Shown: positions 35,413-47,000 of the stretch, in pieces | Position numbering within the stretch: position 1 is the first letter of the stretch | How the letters are laid out: the number at the start of each line of letters is the position of its first letter | From: Megalopta genalis | Taxonomy: Eukaryota; Arthropoda; Insecta; Hymenoptera; Halictidae | Assembly: GCF_051020955.1 (NCBI RefSeq) | Contig: NC_135013.1 | Location: forward strand, 1,612,001-1,676,000 | Reading direction: 5' to 3' | DNA length: 64,000 bases | Made by a program: the position numbers and the translations under genes | Notes under the pieces: model-generated | What the model was told of the DNA's origin: nothing | Seen by the model: only the letters and a program-made list of their open reading frames with translations | Databases searched by the model: none

Positions 35413-37863
35413 CTCGGATAATTTTCTAGTAACAAATGCATTTGCTTTTGTGAATACAAACATAAGTTATCGTTGACATTAGAAAAATGTACGGGTGTGA
35501 AAGTGTTCCGAGATGTTTGAACAATTCTAATTATTGTGTAAGCGAGAACAATGTTTGTTTCGATTAATAATAATAATTTCGGGAAATTTACGAATCGGCT
35601 CGATGTTTCTAGAACCGGCGGGACGGAAGATTCCATTAGTACGCATCGTCTGATCCCAGACCAAACTCGTAATGAGCGTAAATGTTTCGATGGTCGAGAC
35701 GAAATTATGGTCTGTTTAGATGCACCGTGCACGGAGATCCAATAAAGAGTAATTTGAAAATTATTCACCACGTGATAATGAGTAATCTTAATAAAGAAAG
35801 ATATCGTTTCATCGCCGAAGTTGACACGTCGTATGATAAAGCTGGTTAACATAAAAAATTGATAGGTATCAAATAATGATATGATACAGTTCTAGATAAT
35901 ATCAGATTACATCTATAAATAATAATAATTGCACCATTTCCAAACGAAGCACATGTATACAACTCTTTCGCGTATATTATCTGAAAAAAAAACAATTCAT
36001 CGTACAATGAACTAAATTGCCAACAGATATTAAATTAATATTCGATATCTATAAATTAACTCGTCCACGGCATCATAAAATATTTTTAACGCATGATACG
36101 ATCAGACAATTCTGTGACAGATGTCAAGTACAGTTTTTGCTCCCTTGCACATTAAAATTACGAATCAGTAATTGGAAAGAAATTATATGACAGCACACTA
36201 ATTTTTAAATACCCGATATAATATTATATTATATTATAATTATATATAATATTATATCGGGTATTTAAAAATTAGTGTGCTGTCATATAATTTCTTTCCA
36301 ATTACTGATATATTATATTATATTATATATAATAATATTATAATATAATATTATATATAATTCGCGATATAATATTTTCTAGCCGTTGGTAACTCGTGAA
36401 AAAAAACGTTCTAAACTAAGAAATAAAAATTGAACAACATACTTATGATCGGGAAATTTCGAAGATATGTTTTCCACCAATAGTTTCTCAACCTTTTGAT
36501 CCCATTCGGTGACGAGATCGACCTCGCACGACTTTATCATCGCATCTTTAGGTTGATTGATCTTTTCCCTGACGATCTGCGAATATTTAAATTCAATGTG
36601 TACGGTTGCATAGGCATACAAAATTTAATTCCAACACCGTAATGTTTATCATTTATCGCACGACTTCGCCTCTCCGCAAGTCTTTTATTGTTGGTATTCG
36701 AATTTATTTCCCCGGGTAGATAGAACGAGCGTTAATTTTACGACAGTCTTTTACAATCGATTTCATCATATCAGGATGATCGAATTGTACCCGAAGTTCT
36801 TATGTTAGAATCTTAATTTATTTCGTCAACAGTTTATTTCATAATAATAGCGTATTACGTTTCCAAAATCTTTAATTTTTTAATTTTTTTTGTAGTTTAT
36901 TATACAAAATTTTATTGTCCCAAAAATGTCTTGCAATCCGAAAGTGCCGGGTTCCTCGGGTCATTTGAAGCAACTTTTTCCTTTACAAAAATGTTCTCTG
37001 AGGCACCGTTAACGAGTTATTAACGAAAAACAGTGACCAATGAGAGGCGAGCTCGACTGGTGAGAGGCGACCGAGCCAATGAGCGGAACTGGGCTTCCTG
37101 CACTGGTTGGCTGGGCCGCCTCGCGTCAGCCCGTACTCGATTCTTATTGGTCACTTATTGGCCTCGGAGAAAATTTTTGTAAAGGAAGAAGTTGCTTCAA
37201 ATGATCCGAAGAACCCGCCATTTCCGGATTGCGAGACATTTTTGGGACACCCTGTATATTCGTTACAATCGACACAATAGCGTACAGGTAAGAGCCACGC
37301 CGTATCGGCTTCGACCCGGAACGCGACGAAACTGTCACGCTTCGCTCTAACATTCTTAGAAGCCGACAAAGTGCATGTTCAGGCCGATACTATTAGCTAA
37401 CTGTTGCTACTGAGAAAACACAGGACACGTAATAAAATCAGCATGACCGATCACGCGTACAGAGATTCACGTGCAAGTAATTACGTTCATCGATCAATTT
37501 CCAATTAGCATTGTTACCGCGCGTTGCGTAGAACACGTTTTCAAAACAACGTTCGACGCGCGTGATTAGTATTCGAGAAACTGCGGGGGATCGGAAATCA
37601 GCCGAACGAGAGACGATGCGAAGCGATCCTGCCGCGGGGGGAAAGAAGAAAGGAACGTGTCCTTTACGTTGGGCGGCTCGATTGAAATCTGAAGCAGCAA
37701 AATCGATAGCCGTGGCTCGCTGTCAGCCAAGAATAAACTCGATGCTCGGGGTGGGCATATCCGTTTGTTGTCGTCGATTTGGTCACAGAAAATCTCCGCT
37801 TACCGAGCCAGCCTCCTTCACCAGCCGCAGCACCGTCGTGTAACATTCGTCGACGTTCGTCAT
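34247..37863 (-). CDS. IMPA1: Inositol-1(4)-monophosphatase, complete
   Basis: Mg-dependent, Li-sensitive cytosolic phosphatase that releases free inositol from inositol monophosphates for the phosphatidylinositol cycle. Six exons on the minus strand, in order: 37863-37804, 36576-36443, 35275-35016, 34817-34712, 34604-34453, 34353-34247. They sum to 819 nt, 272 aa, against about 277 in vertebrates. Visible active-site motifs: GEEES (metal Glu70), WIIDPIDGT (Asp89, Asp92 and the Gly-Thr phosphate loop), GIHAWDIAAGDIIVREAGG (Asp of the third metal motif), and GGPLDLMSRRV near the end. All catalytic residues are intact, so it should be active. Intron 1 carries a family A MITE and intron 2 a perfect palindrome. 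The gene is convergent with Prp4k. Confidence 0.95.
34453..34604 (-). CDS. IMPA1: IMPA1 exon 5: third metal motif
   Basis: Follows TTTTCTAG. Reads RALGSAALNMCMVALGGADV and HAWDIAAGDIIVREAGGVCI. Ends GCTG/GTAATT; the open frame runs on into the intron as NCPRYDLTFQAK-stop if unspliced. Confidence 0.95.
34712..34817 (-). CDS. IMPA1: IMPA1 exon 4
   Basis: Follows TTTTTTAG and ends CATGG/GTAATG. Encodes ELRKALVMMEMGTSRDPEKI and a short helix to PPQVHG. Confidence 0.92.
35016..35275 (-). CDS. IMPA1: IMPA1 exon 3: metal-binding core
   Basis: Follows TTTCACGTAG and ends AAAG/GTAATT. Holds FIGEEES, WIIDPIDGTMNFVH and FFTARKGQGAFLNG, the main catalytic motifs. Confidence 0.96.
36164..36309. repeat. 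Perfect long palindrome in IMPA1 intron 2
   Basis: Arms of about 63 bp starting ATCAGTAATTGGAAAGAAAT are exact reverse complements around a 20-bp AT spacer. Further AT-rich inverted sequence follows to about 36365. Confidence 0.9.
36443..36576 (-). CDS. IMPA1: IMPA1 exon 2
   Basis: Follows ATTCGCAG and ends CATAA/GTATGT. Contains CEVDLVTEWDQKVEKLLVEN, the conserved DLVT-x-x-D segment. Confidence 0.94.
36914..37258. mobile_element. Family A MITE in IMPA1 intron 1
   Basis: Runs from GTCCCAAAAATGTCTTGCAA to TTTTTGGGACACCCTGTA. Very similar to the copy at 40459, sharing the centre CTCGACTGGTGAGAGGCGAC, so these two form a recent subfamily. Confidence 0.85.
37804..37863 (-). CDS. IMPA1: IMPA1 exon 1 (start)
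   Basis: ATG at 37863-37861; reads MTNVDECYTTVLRLVKEAGS and stops at donor TCG/GTAAGC. It aligns with the N-terminal helix of the family, and phase 0 joins exon 2 (IVREKI). Confidence 0.88.
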
Positions 37864-39804
37864 GATCCGTGGACCGGTTTCAAATCGCGGAAAAGGAAGC
37901 ACGATTTCAAAGTCTTGTCGCTAACAACAATAACACGCGTCCAATGGTAACGGGTGCCGACCAACTGACGTAACATTCTCGTCAGCTGGTTTTAAAAAGG
38001 CGGTTTCTTCCACCACCGAGCCTCGCGAACGAGAGCGACGGTGGCGCCGCGATGGCAGAATTGTTAAATGCACCACAAGTGGCACGAGCGTTCGTCGAAA
38101 TGGTTTGGAAAACTTTCGAAATGTGTAACGTACATCCTTCGTATCGAAATAAATGTTCATCGAATTAAGGAGATAGAGGCTTTTATTTTTGCTGTATAAA
38201 AAAATTAATATACTACTACTACTATTATACTATTACTATATTATTGCTATTATATATAAAATATACTATAATATATTAGTAGTAGTAGTAGTTGTAGTAT
38301 ATTTTATAGTATACTATAATAGTATAATAGTAGTAGTATATTAATTTTAACTATAATGTATGTAGTAATAGTATAATAGTAGTAGTATATTAATTTTATA
38401 TATTATAGTACACTATAAAATATACTATAATATGCTATAAAAAAATTTAATGATAATAGTGAAATTAATAATAATAAAAAATGAGACAATCATTTCGCTA
38501 CGAAGGAATAATTGCATTTATTTTATACATAATTGTAAATTGGCGTGCAGTATATGGGGAATCCTGGAAGTAGCGTGAAGTTTAAGGAAATTAAAGGGAT
38601 GATTCCTTTGCGTAAGCATTTTATTGGTAGATTTCTCAATAAAATAGTCGTCGTTGACGTTCAATTGAATATTTATTTTACTTCGAATGAAATGAAACCT
38701 AGTAGTATGTACTACTAAACTGCTCCAAAACTGTCCTTTTTTTAAATTCAGCCTATTAAGAATACTTCGGAAGAACTATCGCATGTTAAGAATAAATGAA
38801 AAAAACATTTTCCAATATACATAAGTTTCTTGTTTTATTTACGTCTTTAATGGTCACGTACATACGTTATGAACGTGCGAAATAATTTGCTTGTAACATT
38901 TCGTATTCAACAACAGTTCGTTTCACGTTAGATCAAACAAAATAAATCGAATCTGTGAATGAATATAGACATTAAATTTCTTCGTTTGAGGTTTTCTATA
39001 AACAAATAAAAAATACAATAACGTACAGGCTACGAATAACAAAATTGATGGAAGTCGTGCAACGCAATTTGAATAGTAAAAGTCTAATTGTGTTGCATTT
39101 CAGGTGAAGAGATGCACGCTTAAAAAAAATGATTTAACAAATTATCTTTAAAATAAAACCCGTATACATTGTTTCCGTTTTTGTTATTTATCGTAAAACT
39201 CTGGATTTGACGCATTTATGCCGATGATGTGTGCGTGAGATCTAAAAAACGATAAAAGGACTGAAAGAACTTAAAAATATATTTATATATTGTTCGGATA
39301 GTTAAAATTATTCGAGAATATGAAAAATTTCATTTGGAGTCCTTGGTGAAACATTTTTATCTCGCATAAAGTCTATTGTATTCTTAATATTGTATATCAA
39401 TCCTGTTCTCAAGATACATTTTTGCGATGGACCCGTTCCAATGTTTTTTTTTTTGTAGAAAATGGAAGATAGGAGATCCGTAAAAATGTGCCAGTAACTA
39501 GCAAATTCATAACAGACGGTATCGGACGTCGTTTGTTTTGAAATCTCTTAATTTCTTATTTTTTTGCTAATCGAAAAAATAGACGAAATCGTTTAGACCG
39601 ATAGAAAAGTTTCAAAAATCTTAAGCGAGAACTATGAAGAGCTATAATGAACTTCGAAAGAGGGATGAAAGAATAAATGAGTACCACGATTTTCATTTAA
39701 CAGGCCAATAACAATTGTGTTCATTAACGTAGATATATTTACATATATATGTATGCTCCTGCATTTGCCATATAATATACATATACTTTCTTCAATATAT
39801 ATCG

Positions 39805-39878
<74 letters not shown>

Positions 39879-40458
39879 TATTTCATTATCACACCTATAG
39901 TTGATTTGTTCCGCGAGGAATGATATGTATGTGACGCTGCTAAACGCAGCGTGATTCGTTTAAATCCAGCTCTCTAGAAATTTACAGGACACGCGGACTT
40001 TCATTATAAAGTGCGTTTGTAATCGTGCGTATACATACTTAGGTCTGTCGCGCGTTTAGGCGCGGAGGCGGTTGCTTTAAAAAATATAATTTGCTAAAAA
40101 TTAAATAACTCGCTGCTAGACATCTTCCGGTATGTTTCGCGGTAACTTACTCTTAATGGCTCTTCTAGGACACGGACGAACACCGCGATTAATTAACGGA
40201 GGATTTCTCGCCGATTCTGATCGCTGATCCTCGTCCTAATTAGAATCGGGTCATACGAAAATATCGCGTAGGGCATCGAGCGTGTTGAGAACGCTTACAA
40301 AAATCTCGTACCGTTCAATTAGTCGGATAATTTTCAAATGAGTCGATTATATCGCGCGAATTAGAGTTGTCTTGGTGACGAGTAAGCTTGGGTGACCGGG
40401 TCAGGTGTCGGCGTACTCGTGACACGCTCTTTCTCATCGCTAATAGTCATCGCTTAAC
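37864..40458. other. IMPA1 upstream region and repeat-rich intergenic DNA
   Basis: The first 300 bp upstream of the IMPA1 start are relatively GC-rich and probably hold its promoter. From 38200 to 38440 an AT/TAC-rich imperfect inverted repeat occurs (TACTACTACTATTATAC against GTATAATAGTAGTAGTA). No gene was seen on either strand. Confidence 0.5.
39805..39875. repeat. (TA)n microsatellite
   Basis: About 32 uninterrupted TA dinucleotides. The open frames of alternating Tyr and Ile across it on both strands are not genes. Confidence 0.95.
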
Positions 40459-40807
40459 TACAGGGTGTCCCAAAAATGTCTCGCAACCCCGAAAGTGGCG
40501 GGTTCTTCAGGTCATTTGAAGCAACTTTTTCCTTTACAAAAATTTTCTCCGAGGCACCGTTACGAGTTATTAACGAAAAACAGTGACCAATGAGAGGCGA
40601 GCTCGACTGGTGAGAGGCGACCGAACCAATGAGCGGAACTGGGCTTCCTGCACTGGTTGGCTGGGCCGCCTCGCGTCAGCCCGTACTCGATTCTTATTGG
40701 TCACTTATTGGCCTCGGAGAAAATTTTTGTAAAGGAAGAAGCTGCTTCAAATGACCTGAGGAACCCGTCATTTCCGGATTGCGAGACATTTTTGGGACAC
40801 CCTGTAC
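40459..40807. mobile_element. Family A MITE, intergenic copy
   Basis: Complete copy with ends TACAGGGTGTCCCAAAAATG and its inverse GGGACACCCTGTA. Inverted arms of roughly 120 bp surround a CCAAT-containing centre. Confidence 0.88.
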
Positions 40808-41227
40808 AACGTAACGGCGAAGGTTAGAAAACGATGTTCACCGTGGCTCGACCGTGGCAACGTTCTCCTACGGTGTCCTTTCGTTTCACGTAGGCATTAT
40901 AGACAACGGATGAAACACGAGAAACTTGGATTCCGCAATTTTCAATGTCAATCGAACGAATTACAAAATTAAATCGGAGAGGCGCTTTCTTATTGACCGA
41001 TCCACGTCGTTAATAATAAATATTTCCACTCTGACGTATTTATCGATGCACTGCGGATCTTCAAAATAATAAAAGTTTCTGCATCGATCGCAAAAAGTAA
41101 ATATCAAGTAGAAAGTTCCATCTTGTTTGTATAATAATCTCAGAAAGATTATAACAATAAACCCATCGTCTCGTTTTAGTATAAAATTAATAAAATCCGC
41201 TGTATATCGACCTACACGCGTTATAAT

Positions 41228-41288
41228 TAATTCTTTGCACTCGAAGCCATTTTAACTGTAAATCTAAATCAATTTTTCTAACTTACAG
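41228..41288. mobile_element. Half of a TTAA-type element
   Basis: TTAATTCTTTGCACTCGAAG followed by CATTTTAACTGTAAATCTAA resembles the ends of the element at 16850-17160. Only this half is present, and it abuts a family C element. Confidence 0.5.
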
Positions 41289-41496
41289 TACAATAATGTC
41301 TCCCTAACTGACGCTCAGATTATGCATAAAAATGAACAATTTGGGAAGAGGAGATACGATTGCAGCTCGTTCTCACAATTGTTCACAATATGCAACTATA
41401 AAAGCGTACCGCAAGGCTCGAATAATCGTATCTACTCTTCCCAAATAATCCACCTTCGTGGACAAACTGAGCGTCAGTTAGAGAGACATTATTGTA
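41289..41496. mobile_element. Family C palindromic MITE, copy 1
   Basis: Ends TACAATAATGTCTCCCTAAC and its inverse GAGAGACATTATTGTA, with TA at both edges (Tc1/mariner-type target). Inner arms carry ATTTGGGAAGAGGAGATACG. Confidence 0.85.
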
Positions 41497-42730
41497 CGCG
41501 GTGGAATTGCCCAACCAGGCGGACTTGGACAAACTCTATCGCTCTTATCTCGACTATTTCCCGCGATCAAATGGTCGAAAGATTAAATAAGAAACGCCAA
41601 GTTTCCGCCCTGAATCGTCCATCAACTATACTACTTCCGGAAACAAGTTTCTCACGCGGGAACGGTCGATGAATCGCTGTAACATTAATGCCAGGAGCCC
41701 TGTGACATTAGTTCCAAGTCGAGAGCCCTGGCCGGGGCCGGTACGAAACGGCATCGATTATCGGAAATCGTTGAGAACATAACGCGAGGCAGCAAACAAG
41801 CCGAACGTAGGATCAACGAAAACGGTGACGCGGAATCGGCGAACGTTCTCGACCACTCGTCCGACTTGCGTGACGAAACGTAGATCGATGGCTTTCCGTC
41901 CCGCGTGCTGGAAACAATCGCCGAACATGTGCAATTCATTCAAACGACATTGTAAACTGTTTCAAAAGTTTCGAAGATACTTTCATAGTGATATCGATGG
42001 AATCGTTCACGCGCCAGACGTGCGTCACTTATAAAACTGTTTTCTTTTCTCGCAACGATGTTCACAACAGCGGCCGTGCGACCCGACAATTCTCGCATCG
42101 ATCACGATCGCTGCTCGGATCTAACGGCGCGTACACATTCAACGAATCGGCTTCGTTTCGTAGAATTCTAAACGCGATTAGGTGCGCAGCGGCTCGCGAA
42201 AATGTCGCGAGCATCTTCTCGAACGGAATAAACTTGTTCCGAATATCAAACTTTTTTATAAGATAGTCGAAGGGCTGGCTTGGCAGACAATTCGCGAGAA
42301 ACAATTCTGCGGAATTGATTGGAATAACGAAACAAACGAAAGAACATCGCGTTTCCCGACTTTCTCGCCAGAGCTTGGAATTTTCAAATTTTCAAATCGG
42401 TCGACGCAGAGTCAAAAACCACAGGCATTGAAAATTGCAACGATCTGCGGATCTCTTACGGTGAACGTTTACAATAATTTATTCGAATGGTTTGTTTACA
42501 ATTCGCTTTATACGCTCGGATAAGAAAGTTAACAAATTGGTCGCTCCAACGAATCTTTTAAGAAAATCGCGCGGACATCGATTAGACTGGCTAACGTCTC
42601 CGAAAGCTTCAATCCGTTTATTTGGTCGAATTTGTAAGCGTTATGTTATGTGAGGTTGCGTCGGCGGAGTTATTTTCGCGAGCCACGTGCAATCACGCAT
42701 AGCGCGAGTGCGCGGCCGATTTTCCAAGCG

Positions 42731-42949
42731 TACAGTAATGTCTCTCTAATTGACGCTCGAATTATTGATAAAAATGGACAATTTGGGAAGAGGAGATACG
42801 ATTATTCGAGCCTCGCGGTTTACTTTTATAGTTATAAATTGTCCACAATTATAAAAACGAGCCGCAAGACTCGAATAATCCTATCTCTTCTTCCCAAATT
42901 ATCCAATTTAATGGACAATCTGAGCGTCAATAAGGGAGACATTACTGTA
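42731..42949. mobile_element. Family C palindromic MITE, copy 2
   Basis: TACAGTAATGTCTCTCTAAT to AGGGAGACATTACTGTA; 219 bp, TA at both edges, same inner arms as copy 1. Confidence 0.88.
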
Positions 42950-43122
42950 TTTACCGGCGGTCGCGCTCAGAATGATTATCTCGATCGCAGCGTCGCGCTA
43001 ATCGTCCGACAGCGACAGTCTGTCGAAGCTGTCGCCCGTCGAGTCGGCGAAAACAGACGCAAAAACTCTCGCCGCAAAAACTGTCGAACGAACAGCCGGA
43101 CTGTGAAAACGAACGGTGAGAC

Positions 43123-43316
43123 TACAGTAATGTCTCCCTGACTGATGCTCAGATTGTGCAGGAAAATTGACAATTTGGGAAGAGTAGATACGATTATTCG
43201 AGCCCTGTAGCTCGTTTTTTATAGTCGTTGACAATTTGTAACTATAACAATGAACCGCAAAAAAATTGTCCATTTTCGTGGACAATCTGAGCATCAATTA
43301 GAGAGACATTACTCTA
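43123..43316. mobile_element. Family C palindromic MITE, copy 3
   Basis: TACAGTAATGTCTCCCTGAC to GAGAGACATTACTCTA. Its right TA is the left TA of the next copy, so the two elements are directly abutted. Confidence 0.85.
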
Positions 43317-43537
43317 CAGTGATGTCTCCTTAATTGACGCTCAGATTCTGCAGGAAAATGGACAATTTTTGGAATAGGAAATACGATTATTCGAGCCTTG
43401 TAACTCGTTCTTTTATAGTTGTTGACAATTCCTAATTATAATAATGAACTGCACGGCTTGAATAATCGTATCTCCTCTTCCAAAAATTGTCCATTCTCGT
43501 GGACAATCTGACCGTCAATTAGAGAGACATTACTGTA
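43315..43537. mobile_element. Family C palindromic MITE, copy 4 (abuts copy 3)
   Basis: TACAGTGATGTCTCCTTAAT to GAGAGACATTACTGTA. Together with copies 1-3 it forms a cluster within 2.3 kb just downstream of the acetyl-CoA synthetase stop. Confidence 0.85.
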
Positions 43538-43894
43538 TTACCGCGGAATACTAGCTTACAAATTAATCGATAAATAGTACCGTAAGTACTATAGGCTACT
43601 CAACAGAGAGGAAACGATGCTAAACGTGGAAAGATGTTCCGTTTTCTGTGACGCAGCTTCTTCGCGGCCGAATCGCAACCATCCCGCCAAGCTGCTCACA
43701 GTTTTGACAAGTCGTTCGCTCGTCGTGGATTTGCAACTCGAAGCAGAACCCTCACCGGAAGCGTGTCGGCTTTTTTGTTTCTTTTCTTTTCTTTTCCTTT
43801 GTTCGTTTGTTTGTCTGTTTTAGCCTAAATTACTACGTTTCACGAAGTTTCCTCCGATCACGGCTACGCGTCGACGGTTTTACAGCCTTCACGC

Positions 43895-44085
43895 CTACGG
43901 CCTCAGCTGGAAAAGCAGCTCGACGACGCTCTCGTCGGCCAACGTCGAGATGTCGCCGACGTTTCTGTCGCCCGCGGCGATCTTCCTCAGGACCCGTCTC
44001 ATGATCTTGCCGGACCGGGTCTTCGGCAGTCCTGGCGCGTGTTGGATGACGTCCGGTTGGGCGAACGCGCCGATCTTCTCGCGCA
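43895..44085 (-). CDS. AcCoAS: AcCoAS last exon: catalytic Lys and stop
   Basis: Follows CTGTGACAG. VREKIGAFAQPDVIQHAPGL, PKTRSGKIMRRVLRKIAAGD, then ADESVVELLFQLRP-stop (TAG 43897-43895). Confidence 0.96.
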
Positions 44086-47000
44086 CTGTCACAGAAAACG
44101 ATCGTTTAGCAGATCCGCCGTACTTTTTTTTAAATAATTAATAGTAATCTATCTTAAGGCCTAGAATAAACTTTATTATTTTTAACTATAATAATATAAA
44201 TTATAATTATTAACTATCTTATCGACTTTTATGGTCGATTTTTCCTCTAAGAAATTGTTCTCACGAGTTTGCAATATTTTACATTGTAGGAGAATGATTT
44301 CTGTGTATTATTTATTGTAAGTAATTTGAAGGAAAAGACTTTCGTTTAAGTTAAATTTGATTGAATCGAGTTAGTTGAATTCTTTGAATTATTCCATTAT
44401 TTTATTGAAACGCGATCACGAAGCTCTGTGATTTTGTGATCCAAGTTAGCGCGAATGCTTGATGAATCGTGCAACTGGAGATGCGATCCATTACCTTTCT
44501 TCTTGAGCTCGTCCTGGAGTTTTTTGTCGAACGTGTCACCCTTGTTGGGCGTTATGAAACAATAAAGGCATTGTCCTTTCACGGGGTGAGGTTTACTGAC
44601 CACTGCCGCTTCGGCTACCGCCGAGTGCTCGGTTAACACACTTTCGACTTCCGCAGTGGACATTAGATGGCCGGAAACGTTCAGCATGTCGTCGATACGG
44701 CCGGTTATCCACAGATAGCCGTCCGCGTCTCGTCGGGCGCCTACAATACAAATATAAATACAGATATAAATACAAATATAAGTACAAATAAGTACGGATA
44801 TAAGTACAAATAAGTACGGATATAAATTCAAATATAAATACACATAAATACAGATATAAATAGAAATAAATACAGATATAAATAAAAGTAAATACAAATA
44901 GAAATAAATACAAATATAAACACAAATAAATACAAACATAAATACAAATAAATACAAATAGAAATTACAAATAAATACAAATATAAATTACAAATACAAA
45001 TAAAATAAATACAAATAAATACATATTTATTTTATCGAATAAACATGGATCAATCATTATTAGACTGCGGATTTTATGCATTTACGGCAAAATTGGATAG
45101 TCACGATTGAAAATAGTGTAATAATTAAAAGCATTTTGAAACGTCAATGCATTATTTTGAATCTAATAATATCATTAAAAAAAGAATAAAATTGCTAATT
45201 GATTTCTATTCTCTGCAATCGATGCGTGCAATTTTTATCTTTTGCATAAAAATGCGTCGTCCAATCATCTAATCTAATCATCTGGTAATCGTCTTATCAT
45301 CGATTTACAGAGGTCAGAAGGTTTAATGAACTTTTAGAAATTTTTCTGAGCGATACACAATTATTATAGCCACAATTTCTGTGGCAATAAATTGCATAGG
45401 CGTAGGACTAGCACCGGGAAATTCAGAGCAACCCGAAATTTGGCATTTCCGTGAGAAATTAATGGAGAAAACCGTGCGAATGTATTCAGAAACCTACGAT
45501 CGACTAAAGAACGTGTGAGAACTGAGGAAAAGAACGCGCGCGGACGTCGAGCTTCAATTATCATCGTACAGAGAATCGTTGCCTGAAAAACATGGCCTGA
45601 CCCCGAACAACAAATCGCACAAAATTCTCGTTAATTCTCGTCTAGATCGTTCAGATTCGCGCGATCCCTCCGTCTATCGAGGCCGCGCGTATTATCGGAG
45701 GATTCTCGGATTCTACAGATATCGAGATCCGGCACGCGCGAAAATGCCGATCCAAAAGGTTAAAGCTCGACAGATATTCGACTCGAGAGGGGAGCCAACG
45801 TTGGAGATCGACATAATCACGGACGTCGGGCTGCTGAGGTCGTCGGTACCGTCTGTTCTTGTGCCGAGCCCCAATCAGGCCCAGGAGATAAGGGATGGGA
45901 ACGAGGCGATGTACCACGGCCGTTCCGTCTTCCGCGCCGTCGACGTGATCAACAACATAATCGCGCCGCAGCTACTGAAATCGCGGCTGGAGGCTTGTCA
46001 GCAAATGGAGATAGACAGCTTGCTGAACAGGCTGGATGGCACCGAGAACAAATCGAAGCTCGGCGCCAACGCCATACTCGGCGTATCCGTCGCCTGTTGC
46101 AAAGCCGGCGCCGCCAAGAAGGGACTTCCGGTTTACAGGTGATCCACGGTGATCCGCGCGATATTACGATCTTATGCTCGCCAATTTCGCTAGTCGAATA
46201 TACATAGAGTAGCATAAAATAACGGAGTCGCGAGTTTCGTCCTTGAGGGCCTAGCCAAATTAAGTCGAAATTTCCCTCTTTTGGTGACGTTTTAAAATTG
46301 TGAAAAAAATGTGGCTTATTTCGGACATCGAGCCGCATATTGTAGAATTTTTTCGGATTTTTCGGTTGCGAGCTATGGTTATTAAAAATGGAAAAGCAAC
46401 AAAAAATCGGAAAATTGAACATATCTCGAAAACGGAAATACGGTTTTTACTTTTTCCGACGATGACGGAATTCTACGAAAAATCTGAGAAAAATTGAGCG
46501 CACTGCTTGCGATAGTACCTTATCAGGGAATTAATATCAAGATGGCATAGTATTTCTGTTTTCGAGATATCTTCAATCTTTCGATTTTTTTGTTGGTTTT
46601 CCATTTTTAATAACCACAGTTTGCAACCGAAAAATCCAAAAAAATTCTACAATATACGGCTCGATGTTCGAAATAAGTAACATTTTTTTCAAAATTTTAA
46701 GAAGTCGCCGAGGGGAGGAAATGAGCGGAAAAGCGCCCGAATCTAATTTTCCCTGTAACTACCCTCACGAACAAGTTACAGGGTTGAAATTTTGCACAGC
46801 TATTGAACGGTATAATACTCGTTAAAAAAACTTTCAGGGCAATTTTGACCATCTTAATCGGCTAGGCCTTTTCTTTCAAGAAAGGATAAAAATTGCGAAC
46901 CTGATGAAATAAAGATTCAAACGCCGCTGTAGCGACCGCCTTTGGTTTTTTAGGTACATCGCAGAATTAGCTGAGAATGCGGAACTGTACATTCCAGTCC

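Noticed and set aside
41322..43141. Plus-strand frames of 116 and 163 codons (41322-41672, 42650-43141)
   Set aside because: They run through family C MITEs and show no domain or splice support.
43617..43823. Short plus-strand frame near the AcCoAS 3' end
   Set aside because: Ends in a poly-T/Phe run, with no domain; likely chance in the AcCoAS 3' flank.
44397..44957. Long minus-strand frame beginning with Tyr/Leu/Phe/Ile repeats before ARRDADG
   Set aside because: The repeat part is the intronic AATAAATACA tract. The coding part starts only at the acceptor at 44740.
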